A stretch of DNA of 64,000 bases from Microbulbifer halophilus (GCF_026183675.1 NZ_JAPIVK010000018.1:33498-97497), one strand, 5' to 3'; counted from the first letter of the stretch, positions 37,459 to 46,078 are shown. Translations and numbers: made by a program. The notes: generated by a model from the letters alone, not told the origin.

Positions 37459-37857
37459 ATGGCCCATATCACTTCCCTCTACGCCGGCCTTTGCGCACTG
37501 CTGATCATCGCGCTGGCGTTTCGCATCGTTGTTTTCCGTCGTTCGGAAAAAGTCGGCCTGGGCAGTGGCGGCCAGCACCGTGGGCAGGTGTTGATCCGCG
37601 CCCACGCCAATGCGATCGAGTATATCCCCGTCGCCCTGTTGCTGTTGTTGCTGGCGGAACTGAATGGACTCGGCGCTGCCTGGTTGCACCTGCTGGGGGG
37701 GATTTTCGTCCTGGCGCGACTGCTGCATGCCTACGGCCTGACCGCGAGCCAGGGCGGCTATCACCCGGGGCGTTTTATCGGCACGGCGGCAAGCTGGGCG
37801 GTGATCATCATGCTGGCGGGGGTCAATATCGGTATGGCGGTCGGGGCGGCGGCCTGA
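37459..37857 (+). CDS. MAPEG family membrane protein
   Basis: A 132-residue integral membrane protein with four helices. RGQVLIRAHANAIEYIPVALLLLLLAE is the MAPEG signature, where the (R)AHxNxxE residues bind glutathione in microsomal GST relatives, and LLGGIFVLARLLHAYG follows. Bacterial members are assumed to be glutathione-dependent enzymes, without a known substrate. ATG 37459 follows AGGGAG. Gene context gives no further clue. Confidence 0.85.
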   Translation: MAHITSLYAGLCALLIIALAFRIVVFRRSEKVGLGSGGQHRGQVLIRAHANAIEYIPVALLLLLLAELNGLGAAWLHLLGGIFVLARLLHAYGLTASQGGYHPGRFIGTAASWAVIIMLAGVNIGMAVGAAA

Positions 37858-37859
37858 TG

Positions 37860-38110
37860 GGGGCGGTTCGCCCCCTCTCCCCCGGATCAAGTCCGGGGCA
37901 GGCTCTAACCCTCTCCCTCCGGGACAAATCCGTCGGGAACGGATTTGGGCAGCTTTGGCTGGCCGAAGGCCGTGCGCCAAGGATGGCGCACGCCAGTGGG
38001 GCCGGGGGAGAGGGCAATGGATTGGCCCCGTGCATACCGCAGGTCCCGGTTGTTGGACTTCGCTTGCCGTGAACTGCTCACAGGGGTGAACCCAAAGCGG
38101 GCCGCCGCGG
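37860..38110. repeat. Low-value repeat region (REP-like)
   Basis: The 320-base gap between two converging genes contains CCCCCTCTCCCCCGGATCAA and GGGCCGGGGGAGAGGG as distant inverted partners, with other short palindromes between. Related sequences occur at 47925 and 52910. No gene is seen. Confidence 0.5.
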
Positions 38111-38118
38111 CAATCCCA

Positions 38119-38143
38119 TAAAAAAAGCCCGGCGGAGCCGGGC
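38119..38143 (-). terminator. Intrinsic terminator of yebG
   Basis: GCCCGGC (38127-38133) and GCCGGGC (38137-38143) form a stem around GGA. On the minus strand it is followed by seven T residues. It lies 35 bases past the yebG stop codon. Confidence 0.85.
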
Positions 38144-38177
38144 ACACAGGGATGGTGTTTCTGAATCGAAGGGTGGC

Positions 38178-38513
38178 TTACTGGTTGGCGGCCAGCGGTG
38201 TTACCCGGTCATCTTGCTCGCCTTCACCCTGGCCTTCGCTTTCCGGCTGCTCTTTTTGTGCGGATTCCTCTTCTTCCTCTTTCAGCAGTATCTCCGGCTT
38301 GCCTTTACAGGCTTTGGCCAGTACTTCGCGGCGCCTGGCCAGTAGCAGGCCAATTTCCTCGCCCACGCCCTCGGAAATGCCGTCAATATGGCGCTCGACC
38401 AGCGAGGTGATATTGGCGGCCAGCTCCAGCATTTTGTCGTGTTCTTCGGCTTCTTTTTTGTTGTCGAACATTGCTCCGTCTCTATCGCATTTCCATACAG
38501 CTACAACGGCCAT
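38178..38513 (-). CDS. yebG: YebG family DNA damage-inducible protein
   Basis: A 111-residue protein of the YebG family, a small SOS-regulated protein of unknown function. MAVVAVWKCDRDGAMFDNKKEAEEHDKMLELAANIT matches the family start closely. The C-terminal 35 residues are acidic and low complexity. Its promoter has near-consensus boxes, with a LexA-type site over the -10 region. A terminator follows. Confidence 0.88.
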   Translation of the reverse strand: MAVVAVWKCDRDGAMFDNKKEAEEHDKMLELAANITSLVERHIDGISEGVGEEIGLLLARRREVLAKACKGKPEILLKEEEEESAQKEQPESEGQGEGEQDDRVTPLAANQ

Positions 38514-38539
38514 TTGTGCCTCCGGTTCTTCTTAACTTG

Positions 38540-38582
38540 GCTTGTATGGATGTACAGTATCTGTATGTTTATTCAGTGTCAA
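38540..38582 (-). promoter_or_regulatory. yebG promoter overlapped by a LexA box
   Basis: On the minus strand TTGACA (38582-38577) and TACTGT (38559-38554) are exactly 17 bases apart. The 20-base segment 38540-38559 reads TACTGTACATCCATACAAGC, which agrees with the E. coli LexA consensus at 14 of 20 positions and keeps the CTGT half. Confidence 0.75.
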
Positions 38583-38669
38583 GCGGTCCGGGGAATCCTG
38601 TCGGTGTGCGACAAGTGGAGGCGGGGATGCGATAGCCCGCCTGCGGGGCGGGGGAGCAACTGCCATAAT

Positions 38670-38776
38670 GGGGTTGGTAGCCGGCTGTTTTCCCTTCCTA
38701 CCCCCTTGAAGGCAGTCGGCTCCAACCCCGCAGTAAGACGTTGAGGCCCGCATTCCCCATGACGGGCCTTCTTTTT
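38670..38776 (+). ncRNA. Candidate structured RNA with intrinsic terminator
   Basis: GGGGTTGG-T-AGCCGGCT (38670-38686) pairs with AGTCGGCTCCAACCCC (38714-38729), giving a 16-bp stem with one bulged T and a 27-base loop. Fifteen bases later AGGCCCG (38744-38750) and CGGGCCT (38763-38769) form a terminator followed by TCTTTTT. The terminator works only on the plus strand, where no protein gene precedes it. The start of such an RNA is not defined; no strong promoter is seen. Confidence 0.4.
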
Positions 38777-38808
38777 GTCTGCCGGAAAGGATTCGGCCTG
38801 TGGAGAGA

Positions 38809-39426
38809 TCAGATTGTGAGCAGCAGGCGCGCGGCCAGTCCCAGCAGTAGAAGGCCGAAAACCTGCTGCAGGCGGTGTCCGGCCCTGTTGCTTATCCAGC
38901 TCCGGTTGCGCCCGGCCCGGATCGCCAGGGCGACGATGCAGTACCAGCCGCTGTCGATACCGGCGGCCAGTGCCGCCATTCCCAGTTTTGTGGACAGCAG
39001 TTGCTGCTCGTTGACGAACTGGCTGAACAGTGCGGTAAAGAACACTGCCACTTTCGGATTGAGAAACGCCACACCGAAGCCCTGCAGGGCCGCGCGGCCG
39101 ACGGTCTGTTGCGGTGCGGGAACTTTCGCTGTATCGGCATTCGGGGCCGGTGCGCGCAGCGCCTGCCAGCCCAGGTAGATCAGCATGGCCGCGCCGGCCC
39201 ACTGCAGTGCACTGAACAGCAGTGGCGAGCGGGTGATCAATACCGCGAGCCCGAAGGCGGTGAGCCCGGCGTAGACGGCAATACCGGCGCCGTGGGCGAC
39301 GGCGCAGGCGAGGCCCTGGCGCACCCCGGAAGTGGCGCTGCGCAGTACGATCAGCAGGCTGGGGCCGGGGGACATGGCGCCCAGCGCGCAGATTCCGGCC
39401 AGGGAGACCCAGGCGAGCAGATCCAT
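38809..39426 (-). CDS. LysE/RhtB family amino acid exporter
   Basis: A 205-residue membrane protein with six helices. ALGAMSPGPSLLIVLRSATSGVRQGLACAVAHGAGI is the LysE family signature near the N-terminus, and GFGVAFLNPKVAVFFTALF is the second conserved block. Such proteins export basic or neutral amino acids, often homoserine, threonine or leucine. ATG at 39426 shares one base with the upstream stop (TGATG), so it is coupled to the DUF924 gene. Confidence 0.88.
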   Translation of the reverse strand: MDLLAWVSLAGICALGAMSPGPSLLIVLRSATSGVRQGLACAVAHGAGIAVYAGLTAFGLAVLITRSPLLFSALQWAGAAMLIYLGWQALRAPAPNADTAKVPAPQQTVGRAALQGFGVAFLNPKVAVFFTALFSQFVNEQQLLSTKLGMAALAAGIDSGWYCIVALAIRAGRNRSWISNRAGHRLQQVFGLLLLGLAARLLLTI

Positions 39427-40028
39427 CAGAAGCCGCCTCCCTGTTCCAGCCACCGCTGTTCATCCGCTGTCGAGTCGCGCCCGAGGGCGGCATTGCGATG
39501 GGGGTAGCGGCCGAATTCCTCGATCACCTCCCGATGGGCGAGGGCGTACTGGTAGAAGCGCTCTGCCTCCGCGGCGCCCTCGGCACCGTCCGGGTAGTCC
39601 CGGCGCAGCCGGTCGAAGTAGGCCACAGAGCGGGCCTGCATCTGCGGGCTCTCGCCGTGTTCCAGCGGCATGCCGAGGAAGGCTCGCTGGTAGAGCCCCA
39701 TCTTTCTGTCGTCGCCGCGTTCGATGGCGGCCAGCGCCAGCTCCCGCGCCAGCGGATCGCCGGCGAAGGCCTGCTGGCTGCCGCGGTAGATATTGCGGGT
39801 GAACTGGTCGCACAGCAGGATCAGCGCCATCTCTCCCCCCGGGCTGCCGCGCCAGCCATCCAGTTCGCCGGCGAGGGCGGCTTCCACCTGGGGGCCGAAG
39901 TCTTCCTCGATGCGGTTATCGAAGGCATCACTGCGGGTGAACCAGCGCTGGCGGTAGAGCGGCTCGACGGTCGCGTCGAGCTGTGTGCTGCCAAACCAGA
40001 ATTTCAGTACCTCGGCGGGCTGGGACAT
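39426..40028 (-). CDS. DUF924 family protein
   Basis: A 200-residue helical protein of the DUF924 family, related in fold to TPR proteins. EVLKFWFG at the start, LILLCDQFTRNIYRGSQQAFAGDPLAREL and FLGMPLEHGESPQMQARS are its conserved segments. The function is not known. The open frame reaches 40283, but ATG 40028 begins the conserved domain. The LysE gene follows with a one-base overlap. Confidence 0.87.
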   Translation of the reverse strand: MSQPAEVLKFWFGSTQLDATVEPLYRQRWFTRSDAFDNRIEEDFGPQVEAALAGELDGWRGSPGGEMALILLCDQFTRNIYRGSQQAFAGDPLARELALAAIERGDDRKMGLYQRAFLGMPLEHGESPQMQARSVAYFDRLRRDYPDGAEGAAEAERFYQYALAHREVIEEFGRYPHRNAALGRDSTADEQRWLEQGGGF

Positions 40029-40122
40029 GGGGAAATCTCGTTCAATTTTCAGGGTGGCTGCATCCAGATGCGGATTCCGTGCCGTCATAAGGGCATACAG
40101 GGACATTGATCTGGAGGCGACC

Positions 40123-40422
40123 ATGGTAACCCCTGATACAGGATGTTTGAAAAAGGTACAATTTTGCGTTGCCGCTGCCCTGATGGCCTGGGGCCTGCAG
40201 GCGGGGGGAGCGGAACTCTCCCCGCCCATCGAGGAGGTCCAGCGGCAACTGACCCGGAAGGTGGAGGAGTCCTTCTCCCGCAAGCTCGAGGCGTGCGGGG
40301 ATGGAGAAGGGCAAGAGAAAACAGAAAAGGAGAGCGGACCCCGCTACCCGGTGTGGATAGCGGCGGAGGAGGCGCCGGCGCTGTGGGCCGACACACTGCT
40401 GGCCGCGTCCCGGGCACAGTGA
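40123..40422 (+). CDS. Hypothetical small exported protein
   Basis: A 99-residue protein. ATG 40123 follows GGAGG at ideal spacing. Residues 10-27 are hydrophobic and end GGAE, which fits a signal peptide. The rest is charged, with no known motif. It precedes the DUF6249-sigma factor module by 40 bases and may be its first gene. Confidence 0.55.
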   Translation: MVTPDTGCLKKVQFCVAAALMAWGLQAGGAELSPPIEEVQRQLTRKVEESFSRKLEACGDGEGQEKTEKESGPRYPVWIAAEEAPALWADTLLAASRAQ

Positions 40423-40462
40423 CTCTGCAACAACAGTAGCAACATCACTAGAGAGCACAAAA

Positions 40463-41275
40463 ATGAGAGCGAGAAACGAACATCACCACGGTATTGCTGC
40501 CCGCTGGCTGATAGGCCTGCTGGCGGCTTTGAGCCTGGCCACCGGCTGGGCGCAGGACAGCGATTCGGTGCCTATGCCGGAGCCACCGGCGCCGGCAGAG
40601 GCGCCGGCCCCCCCCGAAGCGGACAAGCAGGTGCGCATCACCCGCGGTGAGGATGGCACCCTGCGTATCCGTGCCCGGGACGACGACGGCCAGCGCACCG
40701 ATGTCGAGGTGGACCTGGGCGAGGAGTTCGGCGGCAAATTGGCCGGCGAGATCTATCAGCAACTGGAGCGCAAAGGCATCCTGAACGAGCAGGGCCTGGT
40801 GGTCGAAGGGGCCATGGACAGTGTGCCGAGGAATATCAGTATCGGTATCTCCGGCGAACTCGATGGGGACTTCGGGGAGCATGGCGGTCACGGGGACAAC
40901 TTCAATTTCGATGCGGAAGATGTGCTGATTCCCATCGTCGCCATCATCGCGTCCTTCGGAACCCCGATCCTGATCGTGTGGCTGGTGACCCGCAACAGCT
41001 ACCGCAAGAAACAGCTGCTGATGGACAATATCAACCGCATGGTGGCCGAGGGCCGCGATATTCCGCCGGAGCTGCTGGATGCCATGGAAGGGGAGTCCCC
41101 CCGGAACATGAAAGACCGCGGTTTTACCCTGATCGCCGTCGGCCTGGCGCTCTTCATCTGGCTTACCATCACTGCCGGTATCGACGTCGGCAGCCTCGGC
41201 CTGATACCGCTGTTTATCGGCCTGGCCCGTTTTATCAACTGGAAGCTAGACAACCAGAGCACTCAGGCGGGCTAG
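40463..41275 (+). CDS. DUF6249 domain membrane protein
   Basis: A 270-residue protein with a signal peptide (ending WAQ near 30), a proline/alanine-rich linker, a periplasmic charged domain, and three membrane helices: about 157-176, 222-240 and 246-262. The C-terminal half matches the DUF6249 pattern (VLIPIVAIIASFGTPILIVWLVTRNSYRKKQLLMDNINRMVAEGRDIPPELLD). It precedes an ECF sigma factor gene by 12 bases, so it may sense membrane conditions for it; this is an inference. Confidence 0.7.
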   Translation: MRARNEHHHGIAARWLIGLLAALSLATGWAQDSDSVPMPEPPAPAEAPAPPEADKQVRITRGEDGTLRIRARDDDGQRTDVEVDLGEEFGGKLAGEIYQQLERKGILNEQGLVVEGAMDSVPRNISIGISGELDGDFGEHGGHGDNFNFDAEDVLIPIVAIIASFGTPILIVWLVTRNSYRKKQLLMDNINRMVAEGRDIPPELLDAMEGESPRNMKDRGFTLIAVGLALFIWLTITAGIDVGSLGLIPLFIGLARFINWKLDNQSTQAG

Positions 41276-41287
41276 GGACAGCGGTAT

Positions 41288-41845
41288 ATGGACCTCAATG
41301 ACGGGGATTTGATCCGGCGCGTCGTCGACGGGGACCAGCGGGCCTACGCCCAGTTGGTCCGGCGCTATCAGTCACAGCTGCGATTCTCGCTCCGCCAGCT
41401 GTGCGATGGCGACCGGGGCCTGGCCGACGACATGGCGCAGGAGGCCTTCATCAAGGCCTACAAGGCGCTGCCGGCATTTCGTGGGGATGCGCGTTTCAGC
41501 ACCTGGCTGTACCGCATCGCCTACAATCTCGTCATGAGCCACAAGCGCAAGAAGGCGCCGGATGTCGACCAGGAGGCGGTGGACCGCGCCCGCTCGGAAG
41601 AGAGCGTGGAGGAGGCCCAGCAGTTGGGCATGGCGCGGGACCTGGACTCGGCCATGAAGGAGCTCAGTGAGGCCCAGCGCCAGGCAGTGCACCTGTGCAT
41701 GCAGCGCGGCTTTTCCCACGAGGAGGCGGCGAGTATCATGAAGCTGCCCCTGGGGACGGTAAAATCCCATGTCAATCGCGCGCGGGCCAAATTGCAGACG
41801 CTTCTGCAGGCGTGGCGCGAGGAGGTAGTCAGTGGCCAGCTTTGA
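41288..41845 (+). CDS. ECF-type RNA polymerase sigma factor
   Basis: A 185-residue sigma factor. Region 2 (about 20-90) contains QEAFIKAYKALPAFRGDARFSTWLYRIAYNLVMSHKRKK; region 4 (about 120-172) contains LSEAQRQAVHLCMQRGFSHEEAASIMKLPLGTVKSHVNRARAKLQ. Regions 1 and 3 are absent, as in RpoE-like ECF factors. The next gene overlaps its end by 14 bases and could be its anti-sigma partner. Confidence 0.92.
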   Translation: MDLNDGDLIRRVVDGDQRAYAQLVRRYQSQLRFSLRQLCDGDRGLADDMAQEAFIKAYKALPAFRGDARFSTWLYRIAYNLVMSHKRKKAPDVDQEAVDRARSEESVEEAQQLGMARDLDSAMKELSEAQRQAVHLCMQRGFSHEEAASIMKLPLGTVKSHVNRARAKLQTLLQAWREEVVSGQL

Positions 41846-42218
41846 TCGACACCGCAATCGGCGGGACAACAGGGTGGATACCTTGAGCGATACAGCAATC
41901 GAGGGAAAGGATCCGGACTTCGACGCCTGGCTCAGCCAGCAGTTGCAGTTCCACGAGCCCTACCTGGACAACGATGGTTTCTGCGAGCAGGTCATGGAGC
42001 AGCTGCCTGCGCCATCCCGGCGTTCCGAGCGCCGCGCCGCCCGCTTCCAGTACGGCGCCGTGGTGGCCGCCTCGGCGATCGTCGCCTGGCAGTTCCCGTT
42101 CGACCGGGTCTGGATGGAGGCGCTGCAGCAGTCCATCAGCCTCTACAGCCTGGTGGGTGTCGGCATTCTCTCCTCCCTGGCCGCCATGACCGGCGGCATC
42201 CTTGCCGCCCGGCGCTAG
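41832..42218 (+). CDS. Small membrane protein, possible anti-sigma partner
   Basis: A 128-residue protein starting at GTG 41832, seven bases after GGAGG, inside the sigma gene. Residues 1-75 are polar (EGKDPDFDAWLSQQLQFHEPYLDNDGFCEQVMEQLP); two helices follow (about 75-90 and 102-124). Length and position fit a transmembrane anti-sigma factor, but the HxxxCxxC zinc motif is absent and I recognise no anti-sigma domain. Confidence 0.6.
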   Translation: MASFDRHRNRRDNRVDTLSDTAIEGKDPDFDAWLSQQLQFHEPYLDNDGFCEQVMEQLPAPSRRSERRAARFQYGAVVAASAIVAWQFPFDRVWMEALQQSISLYSLVGVGILSSLAAMTGGILAARR

Positions 42219-42264
42219 CGCCGGGGGTTCTGCGGGCGAAAGCGCCGGGGGTTCTGCGGGCGAA
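42217..42264. repeat. 24-bp tandem repeat, two copies
   Basis: The unit AGCGCCGGGGGTTCTGCGGG plus CGAA is present twice without gap, at 42217-42240 and 42241-42264, starting in the stop codon of the upstream gene. Confidence 0.9.
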
Positions 42265-42324
42265 TACAGGGTTCGCCCGGCCCGCAGCGGCCCGGTTCCA
42301 TCGGAGCAAACACGGGATTTGCGG

Positions 42325-42822
42325 TTACATCCGCTGGTCCAGATTGACTTCCCCCTCCTTGCGCACGGTAATCGACGGCACTATCGACCGGCGCAACCCC
42401 AGCTTCGCTTCCAGTTCGTAGGGAACCGTGTCCCGCCGGCTGCCGATCAGGTCCATCGCAGCAAAGACGGAGCCCACCAGGCTCGCGGTCGCGTCCACGA
42501 CGATATCGTCCTGCCCGTAGGGCGCAATCGGCGGCAGATCGCTGGAGGTGCCGGTGAGCACCTTGTGGCCGGCCAGGTGCAGGGTGTAGTAGAGGCCCGA
42601 CAGCGCCAGCTCGGAATTGTTGGGATTGAACACCCTGAGGTGGATGCGGAAGCGCAGGTTGTTGCCGGCCGCGGCGGGCAGCGGCTCGATCGAGGTGACC
42701 TCCACTTCCGGTTTCTGGAAGTTTGGCGAAAGTGCGGCACAGCCGCCGGTCAGCGCTACGAGAAAGCAGAGCAGCATCGCCGACAGCGGCATGTTGCGAA
42801 GAGTGCGATAGATTCCTGTCAC
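42325..42822 (-). CDS. LEA type 2 (WHy domain) lipoprotein
   Basis: A 165-residue protein with lipobox LTGGC (cysteine 28). The mature part is one LEA14/WHy beta domain: PEVEVTSIEPLPAAAGNNLRFRIHLRVFNPNNSELALSGLYYTLHLAG, with the conserved NPN. Bacterial members are thought to help in desiccation or stress, without proven mechanism. It diverges from the dipeptidase gene 91 bases away. Confidence 0.85.
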   Translation of the reverse strand: MTGIYRTLRNMPLSAMLLCFLVALTGGCAALSPNFQKPEVEVTSIEPLPAAAGNNLRFRIHLRVFNPNNSELALSGLYYTLHLAGHKVLTGTSSDLPPIAPYGQDDIVVDATASLVGSVFAAMDLIGSRRDTVPYELEAKLGLRRSIVPSITVRKEGEVNLDQRM

Positions 42823-42913
42823 AAAAAGTCCCCGGTATTCTTATGATCCGTTATTGCGGCGATGGGTGCCTGTGGATACTGTAGCTTCAGAATAACAGGC
42901 CACGAGATCCATC

Positions 42914-44086
42914 ATGAAAAAAATCCTCCCCCTGTTGACCATTCTGGCACTGGTATTGTTCAGCGGCTGGCAGTGGTTGCTGTTGCCCGGTATCGAAAAG
43001 GCCCGCAATACCCGCGATGGACCGGACGAGTATCCCCCCGTCTCCGCGGGGGCCGCCCGGCTCCACGAAAGCCTGTTGGTCGGCGATCTGCACGCGGACA
43101 GTTTCCTCTGGGCCCGCGATCTGCGGCGCGAGGCCGATTATGGGCATGTGGATCTGCCCAGGGCGCGGCGGGGCAACCTGGCGATTCAGGTGTTCACGTC
43201 GGTGACCAAATCGCCCCGGGGCCAGAACTACGATCAGAACTCCAGTGACGCCGGCGACAATATCACCCTGCTGGCGGTGGCCCAGGCCTGGCCGCCGCGC
43301 ACTTGGGGTAGCCTGCTGCAGCGCGCGCTGTACCACGCCGGGCGGGTGACCGGGTTGGAGGAGCGGGCGCCGGAGCAGATCGCTGTGGTGCGCAGCGGCG
43401 CCGACCTGGACGAGGTACTGCAGAAGCGTGCGGAAGGCAGTGAACAGCTGGCGGCCATTCTCGGTACCGAGGGCGCCCACCCGCTGGAGGGCGAGCTGGA
43501 CAATATCGGCGCGCTCTACGATGCCGGCTACCGGGTGATGGGGTTGCAACACTTTTTCGATAATGAGCTGGGCGGCTCCCTGCACGGCGAGAGCGGTGCC
43601 GGGCTCACCGGGTTCGGCCGTGCCGCGGTGCGGGAAATGGAGCGGCGTTCTATCGTCATCGACATCGCCCACTCGTCCGAGCAGGTGGTGCGGGATGTGT
43701 TGGCGATGGTCGAACGCCCGCTGATCCTGTCCCACACCGGCTTTAGGGGCCTGTGCGATTCGCCGCGCAATATCAGCGATGAACTGATGCGGGAAGTTGC
43801 GGCCGCCGGCGGCCTGGTCGGTGTCGGCTACTGGGAGGGCGCGGTCTGCGACAACAGCCCGCAGCATATCGTCAAGACCATCCGCTACGCGATCGATCTA
43901 CTGGGGGTGGAGCATGTGGCGCTGGGGTCGGATTACGACGGCAGTGTCGAGGTCGCATTCGATGCCAGCGAGCTGGGCCTGCTGACGGATGAAATGCTGA
44001 AACAGGGATTCAGCGAAACCGAAATCCGCAAGGTAATGGGAGAGAACCTGCGAGATTTCTTTCTTGCGCAACTGCCCGTCTCCTGA
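42914..44086 (+). CDS. Membrane-anchored dipeptidase (M19, renal dipeptidase family)
   Basis: A 390-residue zinc dipeptidase with an N-terminal membrane helix (residues 4-24). LLVGDLHADSFLW carries the HxD metal pair, ILGTEGAHPLEG the bridging glutamate, and VIDIAHSSEQVVRDVL and PLILSHTGFRGLC the remaining histidines. LGVEHVALGSDYDG is the family's C-terminal motif. It cleaves dipeptides, possibly including D-amino acid ones, at the outer face of the inner membrane. Length is normal for the family. Confidence 0.9.
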   Translation: MKKILPLLTILALVLFSGWQWLLLPGIEKARNTRDGPDEYPPVSAGAARLHESLLVGDLHADSFLWARDLRREADYGHVDLPRARRGNLAIQVFTSVTKSPRGQNYDQNSSDAGDNITLLAVAQAWPPRTWGSLLQRALYHAGRVTGLEERAPEQIAVVRSGADLDEVLQKRAEGSEQLAAILGTEGAHPLEGELDNIGALYDAGYRVMGLQHFFDNELGGSLHGESGAGLTGFGRAAVREMERRSIVIDIAHSSEQVVRDVLAMVERPLILSHTGFRGLCDSPRNISDELMREVAAAGGLVGVGYWEGAVCDNSPQHIVKTIRYAIDLLGVEHVALGSDYDGSVEVAFDASELGLLTDEMLKQGFSETEIRKVMGENLRDFFLAQLPVS

Positions 44087-44182
44087 TGTGCTCCGCGCCA
44101 CCGAAATTTGGCACCGCCTCGTCGGGGCGGTCTGCATCGGCTATATAACAGGGACCTTCTCGCAAATGGAGTGGCGGTCCCC

Positions 44183-45157
44183 GTGCTTGCCCAGTCGTTG
44201 ACCACAGCCTTTACGCTCGTTCCGCGCCTCTTGTTCCGGGTTCAGGAGGAGGGCGGTGGGGAATCCGAGCTGAAAGAAATCGCGCCGGAAACGGTGGCCG
44301 AGGCCACGGATACGGTAGTGGGCTCGCTGGACCGGATCTGGACCGGCTTCCTCGGCCACACGCCGTATGTGATTGCGAGCCTGATGGTGCTGTCCGCTAC
44401 CCTCGTGATCGTGCTCCTGCTGCGTCGTTTCGGCAGCCATCTCTTCCGCCGGACCACATCGCGCAAGTCACTGCAGGATCTGTTCGTCCGCCTCCTGACC
44501 ATCGTTATCTGGATCCTGGGGTTGCTGTTTGCCGCCATGGTGCTCTTTCCCGGCCTGACGCCCGCCAAGGCACTAGGCGCGGTGGGGCTGCTGTCCATCG
44601 CTATCGGCCTGGCGTTCAAGGATATCTTCGAGAACTTCTTCGCCGGCATCCTGATCCTGTGGCGTTTCCCGTTTGAGGAAGGGGATGTGATCGAGTGCGA
44701 GGAAGTCACCGGCCGCGTTGAATCCGTCGAGGTACGCAATACCACCATCCGCAGGACGACTGGTGAACTGGTGGTGGTGCCGAATCTCTTCCTGTTCAAG
44801 AATCCCTGCGAAATTCTCACCAACCGGATCAAACGGCGCGTGAGTATCACGGTCGGCGTCGCCTACGGCGAGGATGTCGCGGGGGCAGTGGCAGTGATCC
44901 AGAAGGCGGTCGAGGCCTGCAAAACCGTGCGCGAAGACGAACAGATACAGGTCTTTCCGAAGGGGTTCGGTGACAGCAGTATCGATATCGAAGTCACCTG
45001 GTGGACTGGCTCTACGCCGTTTGCGGTCCGGGAATCGAAAGGGGAAATCGTCACCGCGATCAAGAAGGCGCTGGATGAGGCGGGTATCGAGATTCCGTTC
45101 CCCTATCGCACATTGACTTTCAAGGAGGCCCTCGGGGTGCGGAAAGAAACGGAGTAG
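44183..45157 (+). CDS. MscS family mechanosensitive ion channel
   Basis: A protein of about 324 residues. Three membrane helices lie in the first half; the pore helix contains AKALGAVGLLSIAIGLAFKDIFENFFAGILIL, the MscS core with glycine/alanine packing. The beta domain (FPFEEGDVIECEEVTGRVESVEVRNTTIRRTTGELVVVPN) and the C-terminal alpha/beta domain follow. The start is uncertain: GTG 44183 has GGAG 11 bases upstream; GTG 44171 is also possible and the frame is open from 44108. It releases solutes under hypo-osmotic shock. Confidence 0.85.
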   Translation: MLAQSLTTAFTLVPRLLFRVQEEGGGESELKEIAPETVAEATDTVVGSLDRIWTGFLGHTPYVIASLMVLSATLVIVLLLRRFGSHLFRRTTSRKSLQDLFVRLLTIVIWILGLLFAAMVLFPGLTPAKALGAVGLLSIAIGLAFKDIFENFFAGILILWRFPFEEGDVIECEEVTGRVESVEVRNTTIRRTTGELVVVPNLFLFKNPCEILTNRIKRRVSITVGVAYGEDVAGAVAVIQKAVEACKTVREDEQIQVFPKGFGDSSIDIEVTWWTGSTPFAVRESKGEIVTAIKKALDEAGIEIPFPYRTLTFKEALGVRKETE

Positions 45158-45270
45158 ATGCCAGGCGGAATTGCTTTTTCGTAGGGTGCACCGAGCCCGG
45201 CTTCCGGTGGTACCGGTGGGCGCGGCGGCACCCTGCCGCGAAGTCAATTTACGGCGAGGTGCCAGGGCCT
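45158..45270. repeat. Short repeat region between converging genes
   Basis: It contains GTAGGGTGCACCG and GCGGCACCCTGC as inverted partners, like those in the gap at 32388-32520. Confidence 0.4.
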
Positions 45271-45900
45271 TTACAGCGTGCTGTCTGGCTGCTTCTCCGG
45301 CCGCGCCTCGACAAACGCCGGAATTTCCGCGCAGGCCTGCGAGATCCGGTGAATGGCCGGGTACTCGGCGATATCCATCCCGAAGCGTTCGGCGCTGTAG
45401 ATTTGCGGAACCAGGCAACACTCGAACAGCCCGGGCTGCTCGCCGGCGGCGAACGGTTTCGGATCCAGCTGCCGTTCCAGAGCGCCGAAGCCCTCGTGGA
45501 TCCAGTGCTGAATCCAGCCCTTTTTCTGCTCGTCGCTGATCCCGTACTCCGATTGCAGATAGCGCAGTACGCGCAGGTTCTGGATCGGCTGGATATCGCA
45601 GGCCGGGTTGTAGGCCAGGGCGCGGATGCGGGCGCGTTCGACGGGATCCGCCGGCAGCAGCGCGGGTTCCGGGTGGACTTCGTCGAGCCATTCCAGAATC
45701 GCCAGCGATTGGGTCAGCACGCTGTCGCCGTCCACCAGCGCGGGAACCAGCCCCTGCGGATTCAGCTGGCGGTAGTCGTCACCGCGCTGCTCGCCCTTGA
45801 GCAGGTTTACCGGCCTGTAATCGTACCGCAGCCCCTTGAGGTTCAGGCCCAGGCGGACCCGGTAGCTGGCGGAGGAGCGGAAGTAGCCGTGAAGTTCCAT
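45271..45900 (-). CDS. maiA: Maleylacetoacetate isomerase (zeta-class GST)
   Basis: A 209-residue glutathione-dependent enzyme that isomerises maleylacetoacetate to fumarylacetoacetate in tyrosine and homogentisate breakdown. SSASYRVRLGLNLKG is the zeta-class glutathione site (usually SSCSYRVR). LNPQGLVPALVDGD and LTQSLAILEWLDE complete the thioredoxin fold; NPACDIQPIQNLRVL is typical for MaiA. It is divergent from a MarR gene, with paired operator-like sites between. The hmgA and fahA genes are not in the window. Confidence 0.88.
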   Translation of the reverse strand: MELHGYFRSSASYRVRLGLNLKGLRYDYRPVNLLKGEQRGDDYRQLNPQGLVPALVDGDSVLTQSLAILEWLDEVHPEPALLPADPVERARIRALAYNPACDIQPIQNLRVLRYLQSEYGISDEQKKGWIQHWIHEGFGALERQLDPKPFAAGEQPGLFECCLVPQIYSAERFGMDIAEYPAIHRISQACAEIPAFVEARPEKQPDSTL

Positions 45901-46078
45901 AAATTATCCTTTTGATCTGAGCTGTGTCCGCAGGGCCCCGGCGCGGAGGCTTGCGCGAATATTTTGCGCCACATCGGGGATTTGATACCAAAAATGGCGC
46001 CCGAACCCGTATAATGCGCGACCGATTTTGTCACTTGGTCCCGTCCGGTCCGGGAGCCGGAAAATTTCCGGCATAAGT

